A stretch of 64,000 nt of DNA, from assembly GCF_013377015.1 (NCBI RefSeq), contig NZ_JACABA010000001.1:951554-1015553 (forward strand), in the 5' to 3' direction. This document shows, piece by piece, positions 56,151 to 63,435 of the stretch; the stretch's first letter is position 1, and each line of letters begins with the position of its first letter. The notes below the pieces were generated by a model. It was given only the letters and a program-made list of their open reading frames with translations, searched no databases and was not told where the DNA came from. A program made the position numbers and the translations under genes. The stretch comes from Rhodopseudomonas sp. Its GTDB lineage: Bacteria > Pseudomonadota > Alphaproteobacteria > Rhizobiales > Xanthobacteraceae.

Positions 56151-58850
56151 CTAGTTGTCCGGCAGCCGTTCGTCATGTTCACCCACCGCCTCGCGCACCA
56201 GATCCTCGGCGGCTTCGGCCAGCAATGCGTCGGAGGCCTCGCCGTACACCGCTTCGCGGCCGATTTCCAGCATCACCGGCACCGCCAGCGGCGACACCCG
56301 ATCAAGTTCCTTGTGGATGATTCGGCGCTTGATTCGCGCGAGCATATCACTGAGCCGTCGGATATCGAGCAGCCCGGTGGCGGCGTCGGCGCGGGCGGCG
56401 CGCAGCAGCACGTGGTCGGGCTGGTGCCTGTTGAGCACGTCGTAGATCAGGTCGGTGGAGAACAGCACCTGCCGCCGGGTCTTTTCCTCCGAGGTCGAGC
56501 GCCGCGCGATCAGGCCGGAGATGATCGCGCAGCTGCGGAAGGTGCGCTTCATCAGCGCGGATTCCGCCAGCCAGGCTTCGAGATCGTCGCCGAGCATGTC
56601 GGGATCGAACAACGCATCGAGATCGAGCCGGCCGTGGCGGATCATCTGCGACATGTCGCCGAGCCCCCACACCGCCAGAGCGTATTCGTTGGCGACGAAG
56701 CCGAGTGGTTTCGCGCGACTGCGTTCGAGCCGGCGGGTCAGCAGCATGCCGAGGGTCTGGTGCGCGAGGCGTCCCTCGAACGGATAGCACACCAGGTAAT
56801 ATTTGTCGGCGCGCGGAAAGGTCTCGACCACCAGTTCGCGCACGCCCGGCACCTGCGACGCATAGGCCTGCAGCCGCAGCCAGTCGCGCACCTGCTCCGG
56901 CAGCGCCGCCCAGGCGCGCTTGTCGTCGAGCAGTTTGCGCACCCGCTCCGCCAAATAGGTCGAGAGCGGAAACTTGCCGCCCATATAGGACGGCACCCGG
57001 GCGTCCTTGTCATGGGCGCGGGAGACGTAGACCTGATCCTCCATCAGCGCCTCGTAACGCACCACCTCGCCGCCGAACACGAAGGTGTCGCCGACCACCA
57101 GGTTCTCGATGAAATATTCCTCGATCTGGCCCAGCATCCGGCCGCCGCGCGCGATCGCGCCGGTCGACCCGGAGCCGCCGCCGCGCCCGCGCACCAGCTT
57201 CACCTTCAGCATCGATTCCTCGACGATGGTGCCGACATTGAGCCGGTAGCTCTGCCGCACCCGCGGGTTGGTGACGCGCCATTTTCCTTCCTTGTCCTGC
57301 TTGATGCGGGCGAAGCGCTCATAGGTTTTCAGCGCGTAGCCGCCGGTGGCTACGAAATCGACGGTGTCGTCTAAATCGACGCGGGCAAGATCCGCATAGG
57401 GTGCGGCGCTCCGCACTTCGTCGTAAAGATCGTCGGCCCAAAACGGCGCGCCGCAGGCGCAGCCGAGCACGTGCTGCGCCAGCACGTCGAGCGCGCCGAT
57501 CCGCAGCGGCGGCGTATCCTGGGCATTCTCCGCCACCGCGTCGATCGCGACCGCGCATTCCAGCACTTCGAAGCGATTGGCCGGCACCAGCACCGCGCGC
57601 GAGGCTTCGTCGAGCCGGTGATTGGCGCGGCCGATCCGCTGCATCAGACGGGACGCGCCCTTCGGCGCACCGACATTGATCACCAGATCGACGTCGCCCC
57701 AGTCGACGCCGAGATCGAGCGACGAGGTGCAGACCACGCCGCGCAGTCGGCCGGCCGCCATCGCGTCCTCGACCTTGCGGCGCTGCGCGACATCGAGCGA
57801 GCCGTGATGCAGCGCGATCGCCAGGTTGTCGTCGTTCATCCGCCACAGTTCCTGGAACAGCATCTCGGCCTGGCTGCGGGTGTTGACGAACACCAGCGTG
57901 GTTTTGTTCTGCTTGATCAGATCGTAGATCTCCGGCAGCGCGTGGCGCGCCGAATGGCCGGCCCAGGGCAGTCGCTCGCTTGTGTCGAGCATCTCGACCA
58001 CCGGCTGCGCCGCGCCGCCGGCGACCACGATATCGGCGGAGGCGATGGCGCCGGCGGGCTGCGGCACCAGGAACCGCGCCAGCGATTGCGGTTCGGCCAC
58101 CGTCGCCGACAGCCCGATCGCACGGACTTGCGGCGCGATGCGCCACAGCCGCGCCAGCCCCAGCGACAACAGATCGCCGCGCTTCGAGGTCACCAGTGCG
58201 TGCAATTCGTCGAGCACGATGCGCTTGAGCGATCCGAACAGGAACGGCGCGTCGTCGGACGACAGCAGCAGCGCCAACTGCTCCGGCGTGGTCAGCAAAA
58301 TGTCGGGCGGATATTTGCGCTGCCGGGCACGGCGCGACACCGGGGTGTCGCCGGTGCGGGTCTCGACCCGGATCGGCAGCTGCATCTGCGCGATCGGCGT
58401 CTCCAGATTGCGCGCGATATCGACCGCCAGCGCCTTCAACGGCGAGATATAGAGCGTGTGCAAGCCCGCGCTGCGGGTGACGCTTCTTCCCTCGCCCCGC
58501 TTGCGGGGAGAGGGTGGCGCGACAAGCGCAGCTTGTTGCGCCGGGTGGGGGGGCGTCGCGTTGTGCTGAAGCGCCCCGTCACCCGGACTGCTCGCTCCGC
58601 TCACAGTCCGACCTCTCCCCGCAAGCGGGGCGAGGTGAAGAGATGCTTCGCCGAGTTCCACCAGCGTCGGCAAGAATCCGGCCAGCGTCTTGCCGGCGCC
58701 GGTCGGGGCGATCAGCAGCGCCGACCGGTTGTCGCGGGCCTTTTGCAGCAACGCCAATTGATGTTCGCGCGGTGCCCAGCCGCGCGCGGCGAACCATTGC
58801 CGGAAATGGTCAGGGAGAAGATCGACTGGGGGATCGCGGTCTGCGGGCAC
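56151..58850 (-). CDS. lhr: Ligase-associated DEXH-box helicase (Lhr type) with in-frame repeat insertion
   Basis: 899 residues, GTG start at 58850. Motifs: Walker A LIAPTGAGKTLAGFLPTLVE; Ia YISPLKALAVDIARNL; DEXH as VLDELHAL; SAT as GLSATVAEP; then VNTRSQAEMLFQEL, VVCTSSLDLGVDWGDVDLV and QRIGRANHR. The winged-helix and C-terminal Lhr core domains follow. Members are ~820-840 residues; here ~55 extra residues (~68-127) between Walker A and motif Ia are encoded by palindromic repeat E, with the frame kept open. It works with PdeM in DNA repair; the usual ligase and exonuclease genes are not adjacent. Confidence 0.94.
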   Translation of the reverse strand: MPADRDPPVDLLPDHFRQWFAARGWAPREHQLALLQKARDNRSALLIAPTGAGKTLAGFLPTLVELGEASLHLAPLAGRGRTVSGASSPGDGALQHNATPPHPAQQAALVAPPSPRKRGEGRSVTRSAGLHTLYISPLKALAVDIARNLETPIAQMQLPIRVETRTGDTPVSRRARQRKYPPDILLTTPEQLALLLSSDDAPFLFGSLKRIVLDELHALVTSKRGDLLSLGLARLWRIAPQVRAIGLSATVAEPQSLARFLVPQPAGAIASADIVVAGGAAQPVVEMLDTSERLPWAGHSARHALPEIYDLIKQNKTTLVFVNTRSQAEMLFQELWRMNDDNLAIALHHGSLDVAQRRKVEDAMAAGRLRGVVCTSSLDLGVDWGDVDLVINVGAPKGASRLMQRIGRANHRLDEASRAVLVPANRFEVLECAVAIDAVAENAQDTPPLRIGALDVLAQHVLGCACGAPFWADDLYDEVRSAAPYADLARVDLDDTVDFVATGGYALKTYERFARIKQDKEGKWRVTNPRVRQSYRLNVGTIVEESMLKVKLVRGRGGGSGSTGAIARGGRMLGQIEEYFIENLVVGDTFVFGGEVVRYEALMEDQVYVSRAHDKDARVPSYMGGKFPLSTYLAERVRKLLDDKRAWAALPEQVRDWLRLQAYASQVPGVRELVVETFPRADKYYLVCYPFEGRLAHQTLGMLLTRRLERSRAKPLGFVANEYALAVWGLGDMSQMIRHGRLDLDALFDPDMLGDDLEAWLAESALMKRTFRSCAIISGLIARRSTSEEKTRRQVLFSTDLIYDVLNRHQPDHVLLRAARADAATGLLDIRRLSDMLARIKRRIIHKELDRVSPLAVPVMLEIGREAVYGEASDALLAEAAEDLVREAVGEHDERLPDN
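58491..58634. repeat. Palindromic repeat, type E, inside the helicase gene
   Basis: 23-bp perfect inverted arms at 58491-58513 and 58612-58634 (core CTCGCCCCGCTTGCGGGGAG). Between them is a small hairpin GGCGCgaCAAGCGCAGCTTGttGCGCC. It is 144 bases, a multiple of three, and carries no stop in the helicase frame. Similar CCGCTTGCGGGGAGAGG palindromes are normally intergenic in this bacterial group. Confidence 0.92.
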
Positions 58851-58926
58851 GATCCGAAGCTAGGCACTGGTTGTGGCTGGGTCGAGTCATCGGCCGCACA
58901 AAGCCGCCGCGACAGCCGCTTGACAA

Positions 58927-58934
58927 TCGGTCCT
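58927..58934 (+). repeat. Left 8-bp target site duplication of the IS1595-family element
   Basis: TCGGTCCT, repeated exactly at 61374-61381; flanking bases differ. IS1595-family elements make 8-bp duplications. Confidence 0.88.
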
Positions 58935-58970
58935 TCTGATTATATTCAGCATTATAACCTTGACAAAGCA
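58935..58970 (+). repeat. Left terminal inverted repeat of the IS1595-family element
   Basis: 36 bases, of which 22 (58949-58970) are identical to the reverse complement of the right end. The outer ~14 bases match imperfectly (TTATATT against ATATAAT). Confidence 0.85.
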
Positions 58971-58989
58971 TGTAATCGCACCCTATTCT
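58960..58989 (+). promoter_or_regulatory. Transposase promoter inside the left terminal repeat
   Basis: TTGACA (58960-58965) lies in the terminal repeat; TATTCT (58984-58989) is 18 bases further and outside it. The start codon follows 22 bases later with AGGAG before it. The right end has the same TTGACA pointing inward. Confidence 0.65.
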
Positions 58990-59011
58990 CAACGGCATAG
59001 GAGCGAAAGCC

Positions 59012-59983
59012 ATGACCGATCTTCTCAAGAACCCGATTTTCCAAGATGAAACCAAAGCCCGCGACTGGCTTGAGGCGTGCGTTTGGGCGGGTGTCCGGGT
59101 CTGTCCGCATTGCGGCAACGCCGATCAAAAGAAGATCACTCAGCTTCATGGCGAGGCGCACCGCGCTGGCCTGTACCAGTGCAACGAACCGGAATGCCGT
59201 GAGCAGTTCACTGTCACGGTCGGCACCGTATTCGAGCGCAGCAAGATTCCCCTGACAAAGTGGCTTGCGGCGCTGTTCCTGATGACTGCCAGCAAAAAGG
59301 GTATCAGCGCGCATCAGATGCACCGTATGCTTGGGATAAGCTACAAATCGGCTTGGTTCCTGATGCACCGCTTGCGTGAGGCTATGCGTACAGGTGGCCT
59401 TGAGCCGATGGGAGGCGAAGGCAAGGTTATTGAGGCGGACGAAGCGTATTTCGGCAAAGCCGACACCCTGCACGTCTCGCCGCAGCGCAAGGGCCGCGCT
59501 TATACCAAGCGCGGCAAGTTCAAGAATAACCGCCCAATCGTCTCGCTTGTCGAGCGCGGCGGGTCGGTGCGCTCTTTCCATGTTGCTGTTGCGGATCAGG
59601 TCGCCGTCACGAAAATCGTTCGCGATAATGTTGCCCGCGAAAGCCGTCTGCACACCGACGAAAGCAAACTCTATTACCGTGTCGTGTCGCACGTCGCCGC
59701 GCATGAAAGCGTCAACCATTCGGGACGCGAATACGTCCGTGGCGACGTGACCACGAACACCGTTGAAAGCTATTTCTCACTGTTCAAACGCGGGATGCGC
59801 GGGACCTACCAGCATTGCAGCGAAAAGCATCTTCACCGCTATCTCGCTGAATTTGATTTCCGCTACAATAACCGCATTGCCCTTGGCGTTGCCGATACCG
59901 AACGCGCCGAGAACTTGGCGAAAGGTATCGTTGGCAAGCGATTGACCTATCGACGGCCTCACTCAAAAGAAATTCCGTTTTAA
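59012..59983 (+). CDS. IS1595-family (ISXO2-like) transposase
   Basis: A 323-residue transposase. An N-terminal zinc ribbon has CPHC and CNEPEC pairs, then a helix-turn-helix region HQMHRMLGISYKSAWFLMHRLREAM. The ISXO2-type DDE domain has VIEADEAYFGK, LHTDESKLY and TNTVESYFSLFKRG, with the catalytic D-D-N/E-K layout of the family. It ends with the conserved EFDFRYNNRIALG. The gene appears intact. Confidence 0.97.
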   Translation: MTDLLKNPIFQDETKARDWLEACVWAGVRVCPHCGNADQKKITQLHGEAHRAGLYQCNEPECREQFTVTVGTVFERSKIPLTKWLAALFLMTASKKGISAHQMHRMLGISYKSAWFLMHRLREAMRTGGLEPMGGEGKVIEADEAYFGKADTLHVSPQRKGRAYTKRGKFKNNRPIVSLVERGGSVRSFHVAVADQVAVTKIVRDNVARESRLHTDESKLYYRVVSHVAAHESVNHSGREYVRGDVTTNTVESYFSLFKRGMRGTYQHCSEKHLHRYLAEFDFRYNNRIALGVADTERAENLAKGIVGKRLTYRRPHSKEIPF

Positions 59984-60037
59984 GGCTCTGCGATTTCTAC
60001 GCTGGAAGCGAAAAACAAAATCCAAACGGAAATCAAC

Positions 60038-60388
60038 ATGAGCACCCCAAAAGAATGGGTTGAGTTCGAGAATAAGGGAGAAGTTGGCGTTCGCGACGAT
60101 TTAGCAATGCGTCGTTACGGTGAATTTAGGCAAGCCCATGCCGAACATTGGCTTGCTCACAAATCTGCCGAGCGGATCTCAGCCTCCAATTCCCAACAAG
60201 CAGCAGCAGCGGCACGCGCCGCAGCTGCTGCAGAACGAGCCGTAGAAGCCGCCGAGCGTGCCGCAGCCGCCGCAGAAGAACAGGCATCCCAAGCCCAAAG
60301 AGCCAATAGGATTGCCGCGACGGCACTAATCATAGCTATTTCCGGCGCCATAATGAGTCTCTTCGCACTCGCCAAGAAAATTACTTAG
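60038..60388 (+). CDS. IS passenger: Ala-rich coiled-coil protein with C-terminal membrane span
   Basis: 116 residues, 54 bases after the transposase. Start: MSTPKEWVEFENKGEVGVRD, then an Ala/Glu/Arg coiled coil (AAAAARAAAAAERAVEAAER) and one C-terminal span (IAATALIIAISGAIMSLFAL) ending in KKIT: a tail-anchored coiled-coil layout. No family is recognised. Its stop overlaps the convergent 54-residue gene by 8 bases. It may be co-transcribed with the transposase. Confidence 0.75.
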   Translation: MSTPKEWVEFENKGEVGVRDDLAMRRYGEFRQAHAEHWLAHKSAERISASNSQQAAAAARAAAAAERAVEAAERAAAAAEEQASQAQRANRIAATALIIAISGAIMSLFALAKKIT

Positions 60389-60545
60389 TCGCCTTCTTCG
60401 CTTTTCTGGCGACTTTCTTTTTCTTCTTTGCAGCACGGTGTTGTGGCGGGCTTTTCGCCACTACGCCAGCGGCGCGCTCGAAGCGATCCCATGCATCAGG
60501 CTCGAATTCCACATCTTTCGTCTTAGCTTTGGTTTTGTCCGTCAC
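60381..60545 (-). CDS. IS passenger: 54-residue basic protein
   Basis: 54 residues with a GTG start that overlaps the stop of the upstream 211-residue gene (GTGA), so translation is coupled. The N-terminal half has FEPDAWDRFERAAGVVAKSP, a short amphipathic helix; the C-terminus is Lys/Arg-rich (RAAKKKKKVARKAKKATK). It looks like a small nucleic-acid-binding or antitoxin-like protein, and similar DAWxRFERA proteins occur, as I recall, in alphaproteobacterial mobile elements. Function unknown. Confidence 0.68.
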   Translation of the reverse strand: MTDKTKAKTKDVEFEPDAWDRFERAAGVVAKSPPQHRAAKKKKKVARKAKKATK

Positions 60546-61177
60546 CTCACATCACCTAGTTCTTTCAGAGTCTCAGTCACTTCCCACGCAACCTGCCTCA
60601 TTGTCGCATTAGCTCCTTGTAGAGCCCTGACCGCACCATTCGCGTCAGGTCCGGAAATACCAGCCCCAGCCTTCAAACTTACATATGCAGGATCAGTAAG
60701 ACCGCCAACGTGTCCACCCCCATCTTGGTGACGCAAGGCGAATACTAGACGCTTACGCGTTAATTCAACGCCGGCGGTACTTCCGTAAATATCTTCCTTC
60801 GTCCACCAAGTTTCAAACTGAAGTCTACCTGGTTCTGGCTTTCTGCCCGACATTTGAAACTGCGGGATGAAATTTGTTCCAGCAGGACCCATCCGCACCC
60901 CCACAAGAGCGGGAGACGCGAAAACAGGTATGAAGTTTAGAGGAGTCTTTTCTTGACCAGTCGCGAGCATACGTAGCGAAGATCGCAAGCCTAATTGGGT
61001 GAGCAGCGACCGAATAGAGCCGCCGTCATGAAAAAGGGTGAATATAACTGTCGCTAGGCGAGCCGCCTCCCACTCATTGCCTTCATCATACCCCCTGCAT
61101 GATGCGGCAAGCGCCGCCCGCTGTTCAGCGAGAAGCGTGACTAGCTCTGCCCTAGTTCTCTGTTGCGGCCTACCCAC
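60542..61177 (-). CDS. IS passenger: 211-residue protein of unknown function
   Basis: A GTG start at 61177 inside the end of the 73-residue gene (37-base overlap). The sequence has an N-terminal helical region (RAELVTLLAEQRAALAASCR), then EWEAARLATVIFTLFHDGGS, and a C-terminal half with several strands (FIPVFASPALVGVRMG, RLQFETWWTKEDIYG, KRLVFALRHQDGGGHVGGL) and a last helix. No family is recognised. The overlap chain of three genes suggests that the products form one functional unit. Confidence 0.72.
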   Translation of the reverse strand: MGRPQQRTRAELVTLLAEQRAALAASCRGYDEGNEWEAARLATVIFTLFHDGGSIRSLLTQLGLRSSLRMLATGQEKTPLNFIPVFASPALVGVRMGPAGTNFIPQFQMSGRKPEPGRLQFETWWTKEDIYGSTAGVELTRKRLVFALRHQDGGGHVGGLTDPAYVSLKAGAGISGPDANGAVRALQGANATMRQVAWEVTETLKELGDVR

Positions 61178-61362
61178 ATTGCAATAAATACGTCACGAGC
61201 TAGGTCCGGCGCAATGTCTGCGCCACACACTCCGTATTCTTCCGCAATTATATATGTTCCTGCTTCTAGCATCGAAACCGTGATTTCGGGCGCGCCATCC
61301 CCTTGCGGGGCGGGGCCAGAACTAGAATTTGAAGTCTGCTTTGTCAAGGTTATAATGCTCAT
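61141..61362 (-). CDS. IS passenger: small acidic protein, start uncertain
   Basis: Up to 73 residues. The first ATG (61362) lies inside the terminal repeat, before its inward TTGACA, so transcription from that promoter would miss it; the ATG at 61272 (MLEAGTYIIAEEYG) gives 43 residues and is plausible. The rest reads CGADIAPDLARDVFIAMWVGRNRE. It is the first gene of the overlapping minus-strand passenger set. No family is recognised. Confidence 0.5.
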   Translation of the reverse strand: MSIITLTKQTSNSSSGPAPQGDGAPEITVSMLEAGTYIIAEEYGVCGADIAPDLARDVFIAMWVGRNRELGQS

Positions 61363-61373
61363 TATATTCCTAG
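61337..61373 (-). repeat. Right terminal inverted repeat of the IS1595-family element
   Basis: Its inner 22 bases (61337-61358) are the exact reverse complement of 58949-58970. The repeat carries an inward-facing TTGACA that could drive the minus-strand cargo genes. Confidence 0.85.
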
Positions 61374-61381
61374 TCGGTCCT
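61374..61381 (+). repeat. Right 8-bp target site duplication of the IS1595-family element
   Basis: TCGGTCCT, identical to 58927-58934. Confidence 0.88.
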
Positions 61382-61929
61382 GTCCAGAGGGGCGCTTCGC
61401 GAGGCGTTCAAGAAGTCGGACAGAACGCTGGGCTGGGCAACCAGTCTGGTCAATGGCTCGGCGAAGCCGGCGTCAGCCGGCGGAGTCGGGTTGGATGCGG
61501 CGTCCCGCGCCGGTGCCTCGCAAGCGCCGCCCGGGAGGCTTTGGGTCCTCGTCCGGCTCCACTACGAGAGCCTGCGACTTGTTAGTTCGCTGGACGCGGG
61601 GCGGGTGAACGGCGGGAAACCGTCGGGATCAGGCGGTGCAGCGGCATCGCGCCCGTCCCCGGAAGCACGGGTCCGAAGCCCAAAACCGCCGCGGTGGGCG
61701 CGCCGATGCGGCGACGCGACTGGCCGCGCAAGCCGGTCGCGAGACACCACCACCCCAGCGCCGCACGGCGCGCCCCCGCCCCTCGCCATCGGGGCGGACT
61801 TGCGCACAACTCGGGCTCGATCGAGCCGCGAGATCGCGGAGGCGTGCCCGAATTGGGGTGGCTGTTTGACAATTGAATCCAGCATCGCCCGGCCGCGATG
61901 CGGCGTTCGGCGCCCGCATCATATGCGGT
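61382..61929. other. GC-rich stretch without a recognisable gene
   Basis: About 550 bases. Open frames exist on both strands but are Arg/Pro/Ser-rich, like chance frames in GC-rich DNA, and none resembles a known protein. I looked for features of tmRNA, RNase P RNA, SRP RNA and 6S RNA and saw none of their conserved motifs. It is the far side of the original sequence that the IS entered. It may be decayed coding DNA or an unknown structured RNA. Confidence 0.45.
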
Positions 61930-62010
61930 CGTCATTGCGAGCGAAGCGAAGCAATCCAGGGCGGCAAGCCAGGACTGGATTGCTTCGTCGCAGGGCTCCT
62001 CGCAATGACG
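61930..62010. repeat. Palindromic intergenic repeat, type A copy 3
   Basis: 12-bp arms CGTCATTGCGAG (61930-61941) and CTCGCAATGACG (61999-62010), with inner GAAGCAATCCAG / CTGGATTGCTTC arms. It lies just after the end of the binding-protein gene. Confidence 0.92.
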
Positions 62011-62078
62011 AACGTGACGGCCGGAGCTATCCGTCGCTTTCCTAATCGGACTATCCGGATGACGGTCGCTGCCTTGCG

Positions 62079-63299
62079 CTATTCGCTCACCGGCTTATCG
62101 GAGATATCCCAGTCCGCGCCGTTGAAGATCGAGATGTAGAGCGTCTTCATCGGCGTGTAGTCGTCCGCCGTGTAGCTGTAGGTGATGCCGTCGAGCATAT
62201 AGGGCGAGTGGAAGCCGTTCAGCGACGCCGCCTGCTTCAGGACGTTGGCCCGGGTCAGATCGTCGCCGCAGCGGCGCAGGATTTCCCCCATGGTCACCGC
62301 CTGGCCGTAGCCCGCATAGGCGATGGTGTTGTCCTTGTCGACATTGGGGAGATATTTCTTGCGCAGCTCCTCGAACGCCAGCACGTCCGGGTCGTTGTCC
62401 CAGCGCGGCACGCCGACTTCCTTGGAATAGCGGATGGCCACGATGCCCTTGGCGTTGTCGAGCCCGCCGGCGTGCAGGATCGACCGGCCGGTCGAGCCGG
62501 CCGACAGCAGCTGCAGCGGCTTCCAGCCGAGTTCGGCAACCTTGCGGATCGACTGCGACGACGCCTTGCCGGTCGAGATGTTGTAGAACACGTCGGCGCC
62601 GGACTTCGACAGGTTGATCAACTGCGAATCGATGGTCGGATCGGTCAGATCGTAGGTCGCCTCAGCCACCACCTTGGCCTTGCCGCCGGCGTCTTCCAGC
62701 GCCTTCTTGAACGGCCCGAGGAAGTCGCGGCCGAAATCGTCGTTCTGGTACAGGATCGCGACCTTGGCTTCCGGCTTCACGCTGAGGACGTATTTGGCGA
62801 GAACCCGCGCCTCGGTCGGATACAGCGGCAATCCGGCCATGGTCCATTTGTTGTTCTTCGGATCGTTCCATTTCGACGCGCCGGTGTTCAGCAGCAGCTG
62901 CGGCACGCCCTTGGCATTGAGATATTTATGCACCGCGGTCTGCGGCGCGGTGCCGAGCGAGCCGTACAGCGCCAGCACCTCGTCCTGCTCGACCAGGCGG
63001 CGGGTCGCTTCCACCGCCTTCGGGGCGCTGTAGGAATCGTCCATGGTGAGGAACTTGATCTTGCGGCCGTTGATGCCGCCCTTGTCGTTCAGCATCTGGA
63101 AATAGGCCTCGCCGACGCGGCCGAGCACGCCGTAGAGCGAGCCGGGGCCGGAATGCGGCACGGTCTGGCCGATCCTGATTTCGGTGTCGCTGGCGCCGAA
63201 GTCGTATTTCTTCTCGGCGGCGAATGCGCCGGTCGCGGCGGACAGCATCGCGACGGCAATGGTCGCCCGGACGACGCGCGTCGACAGATGGTTTTTCAT
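62079..63299 (-). CDS. Branched-chain amino acid-type ABC transporter substrate-binding protein
   Basis: 406 residues from the ATG at 63299 (GGGAGAAG site). A signal peptide (ATIAVAMLSAATGAFAAEKK) is followed by the LivK/periplasmic-binding type 1 fold: IRIGQTVPHSGPGSLYGVLGR, INGRKIKFLTMDDSYSAPKAVEATRRLVEQDEV (in part KIKFLTMDDSYSAPK) and GYGQAVTMGEILRRCGDDLT. Members bind amino acids, aromatic acids or amides. No permease or ATPase genes are in the window, so the ligand is open; this could be an orphan receptor. Confidence 0.93.
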   Translation of the reverse strand: MKNHLSTRVVRATIAVAMLSAATGAFAAEKKYDFGASDTEIRIGQTVPHSGPGSLYGVLGRVGEAYFQMLNDKGGINGRKIKFLTMDDSYSAPKAVEATRRLVEQDEVLALYGSLGTAPQTAVHKYLNAKGVPQLLLNTGASKWNDPKNNKWTMAGLPLYPTEARVLAKYVLSVKPEAKVAILYQNDDFGRDFLGPFKKALEDAGGKAKVVAEATYDLTDPTIDSQLINLSKSGADVFYNISTGKASSQSIRKVAELGWKPLQLLSAGSTGRSILHAGGLDNAKGIVAIRYSKEVGVPRWDNDPDVLAFEELRKKYLPNVDKDNTIAYAGYGQAVTMGEILRRCGDDLTRANVLKQAASLNGFHSPYMLDGITYSYTADDYTPMKTLYISIFNGADWDISDKPVSE

Positions 63300-63435
63300 T
63301 TTTGCTTCTCCCTGGACCTGCATTGTTCTGAGATTCTGGAAGGGTGGCAAGAGGCTGGCAAGAGCACGGCATGATCGCGATGCGAGGTCGCCCAAATTGG
63401 CGACGCGTTTTTCCGCGTTGCGGACAAACCGGCGA

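Larger units (their letters stand above)
58935..61373. mobile_element. IS1595-family insertion element with passenger genes
   Basis: A 2.44 kb element bounded by an 8-bp target duplication and terminal inverted repeats that contain a 22-bp perfect core (58949-58970 and 61337-61358). It holds one transposase gene, one plus-strand passenger gene and three overlapping minus-strand passenger genes. IS1595 members with cargo are known (the ISNwi1/ISPna2-like groups). The intact ends, the intact transposase and the exact duplication point to a recent insertion. Confidence 0.92.

Noticed and set aside
54447..57374. 975-codon plus-strand open frame over the NRAMP, pdeM and helicase genes
   Set aside because: It crosses three recognisable minus-strand genes and two repeats and has His/Gln/Arg-rich composition typical of antisense frames.
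61382..61929. tmRNA, RNase P RNA or SRP RNA candidate
   Set aside because: The conserved elements that I know (tag-peptide codons and TFAM-like end of tmRNA, GGAAAGTCCGGGCTCC-like core of RNase P RNA, the SRP tetraloop region) are not visible on either strand.
61491..62045. Plus-strand open frame of 184 codons right of the IS
   Set aside because: It is rich in Arg, Ser, Pro and Ala, runs into palindromic repeat A copy 3 and shows no domain-like pattern.
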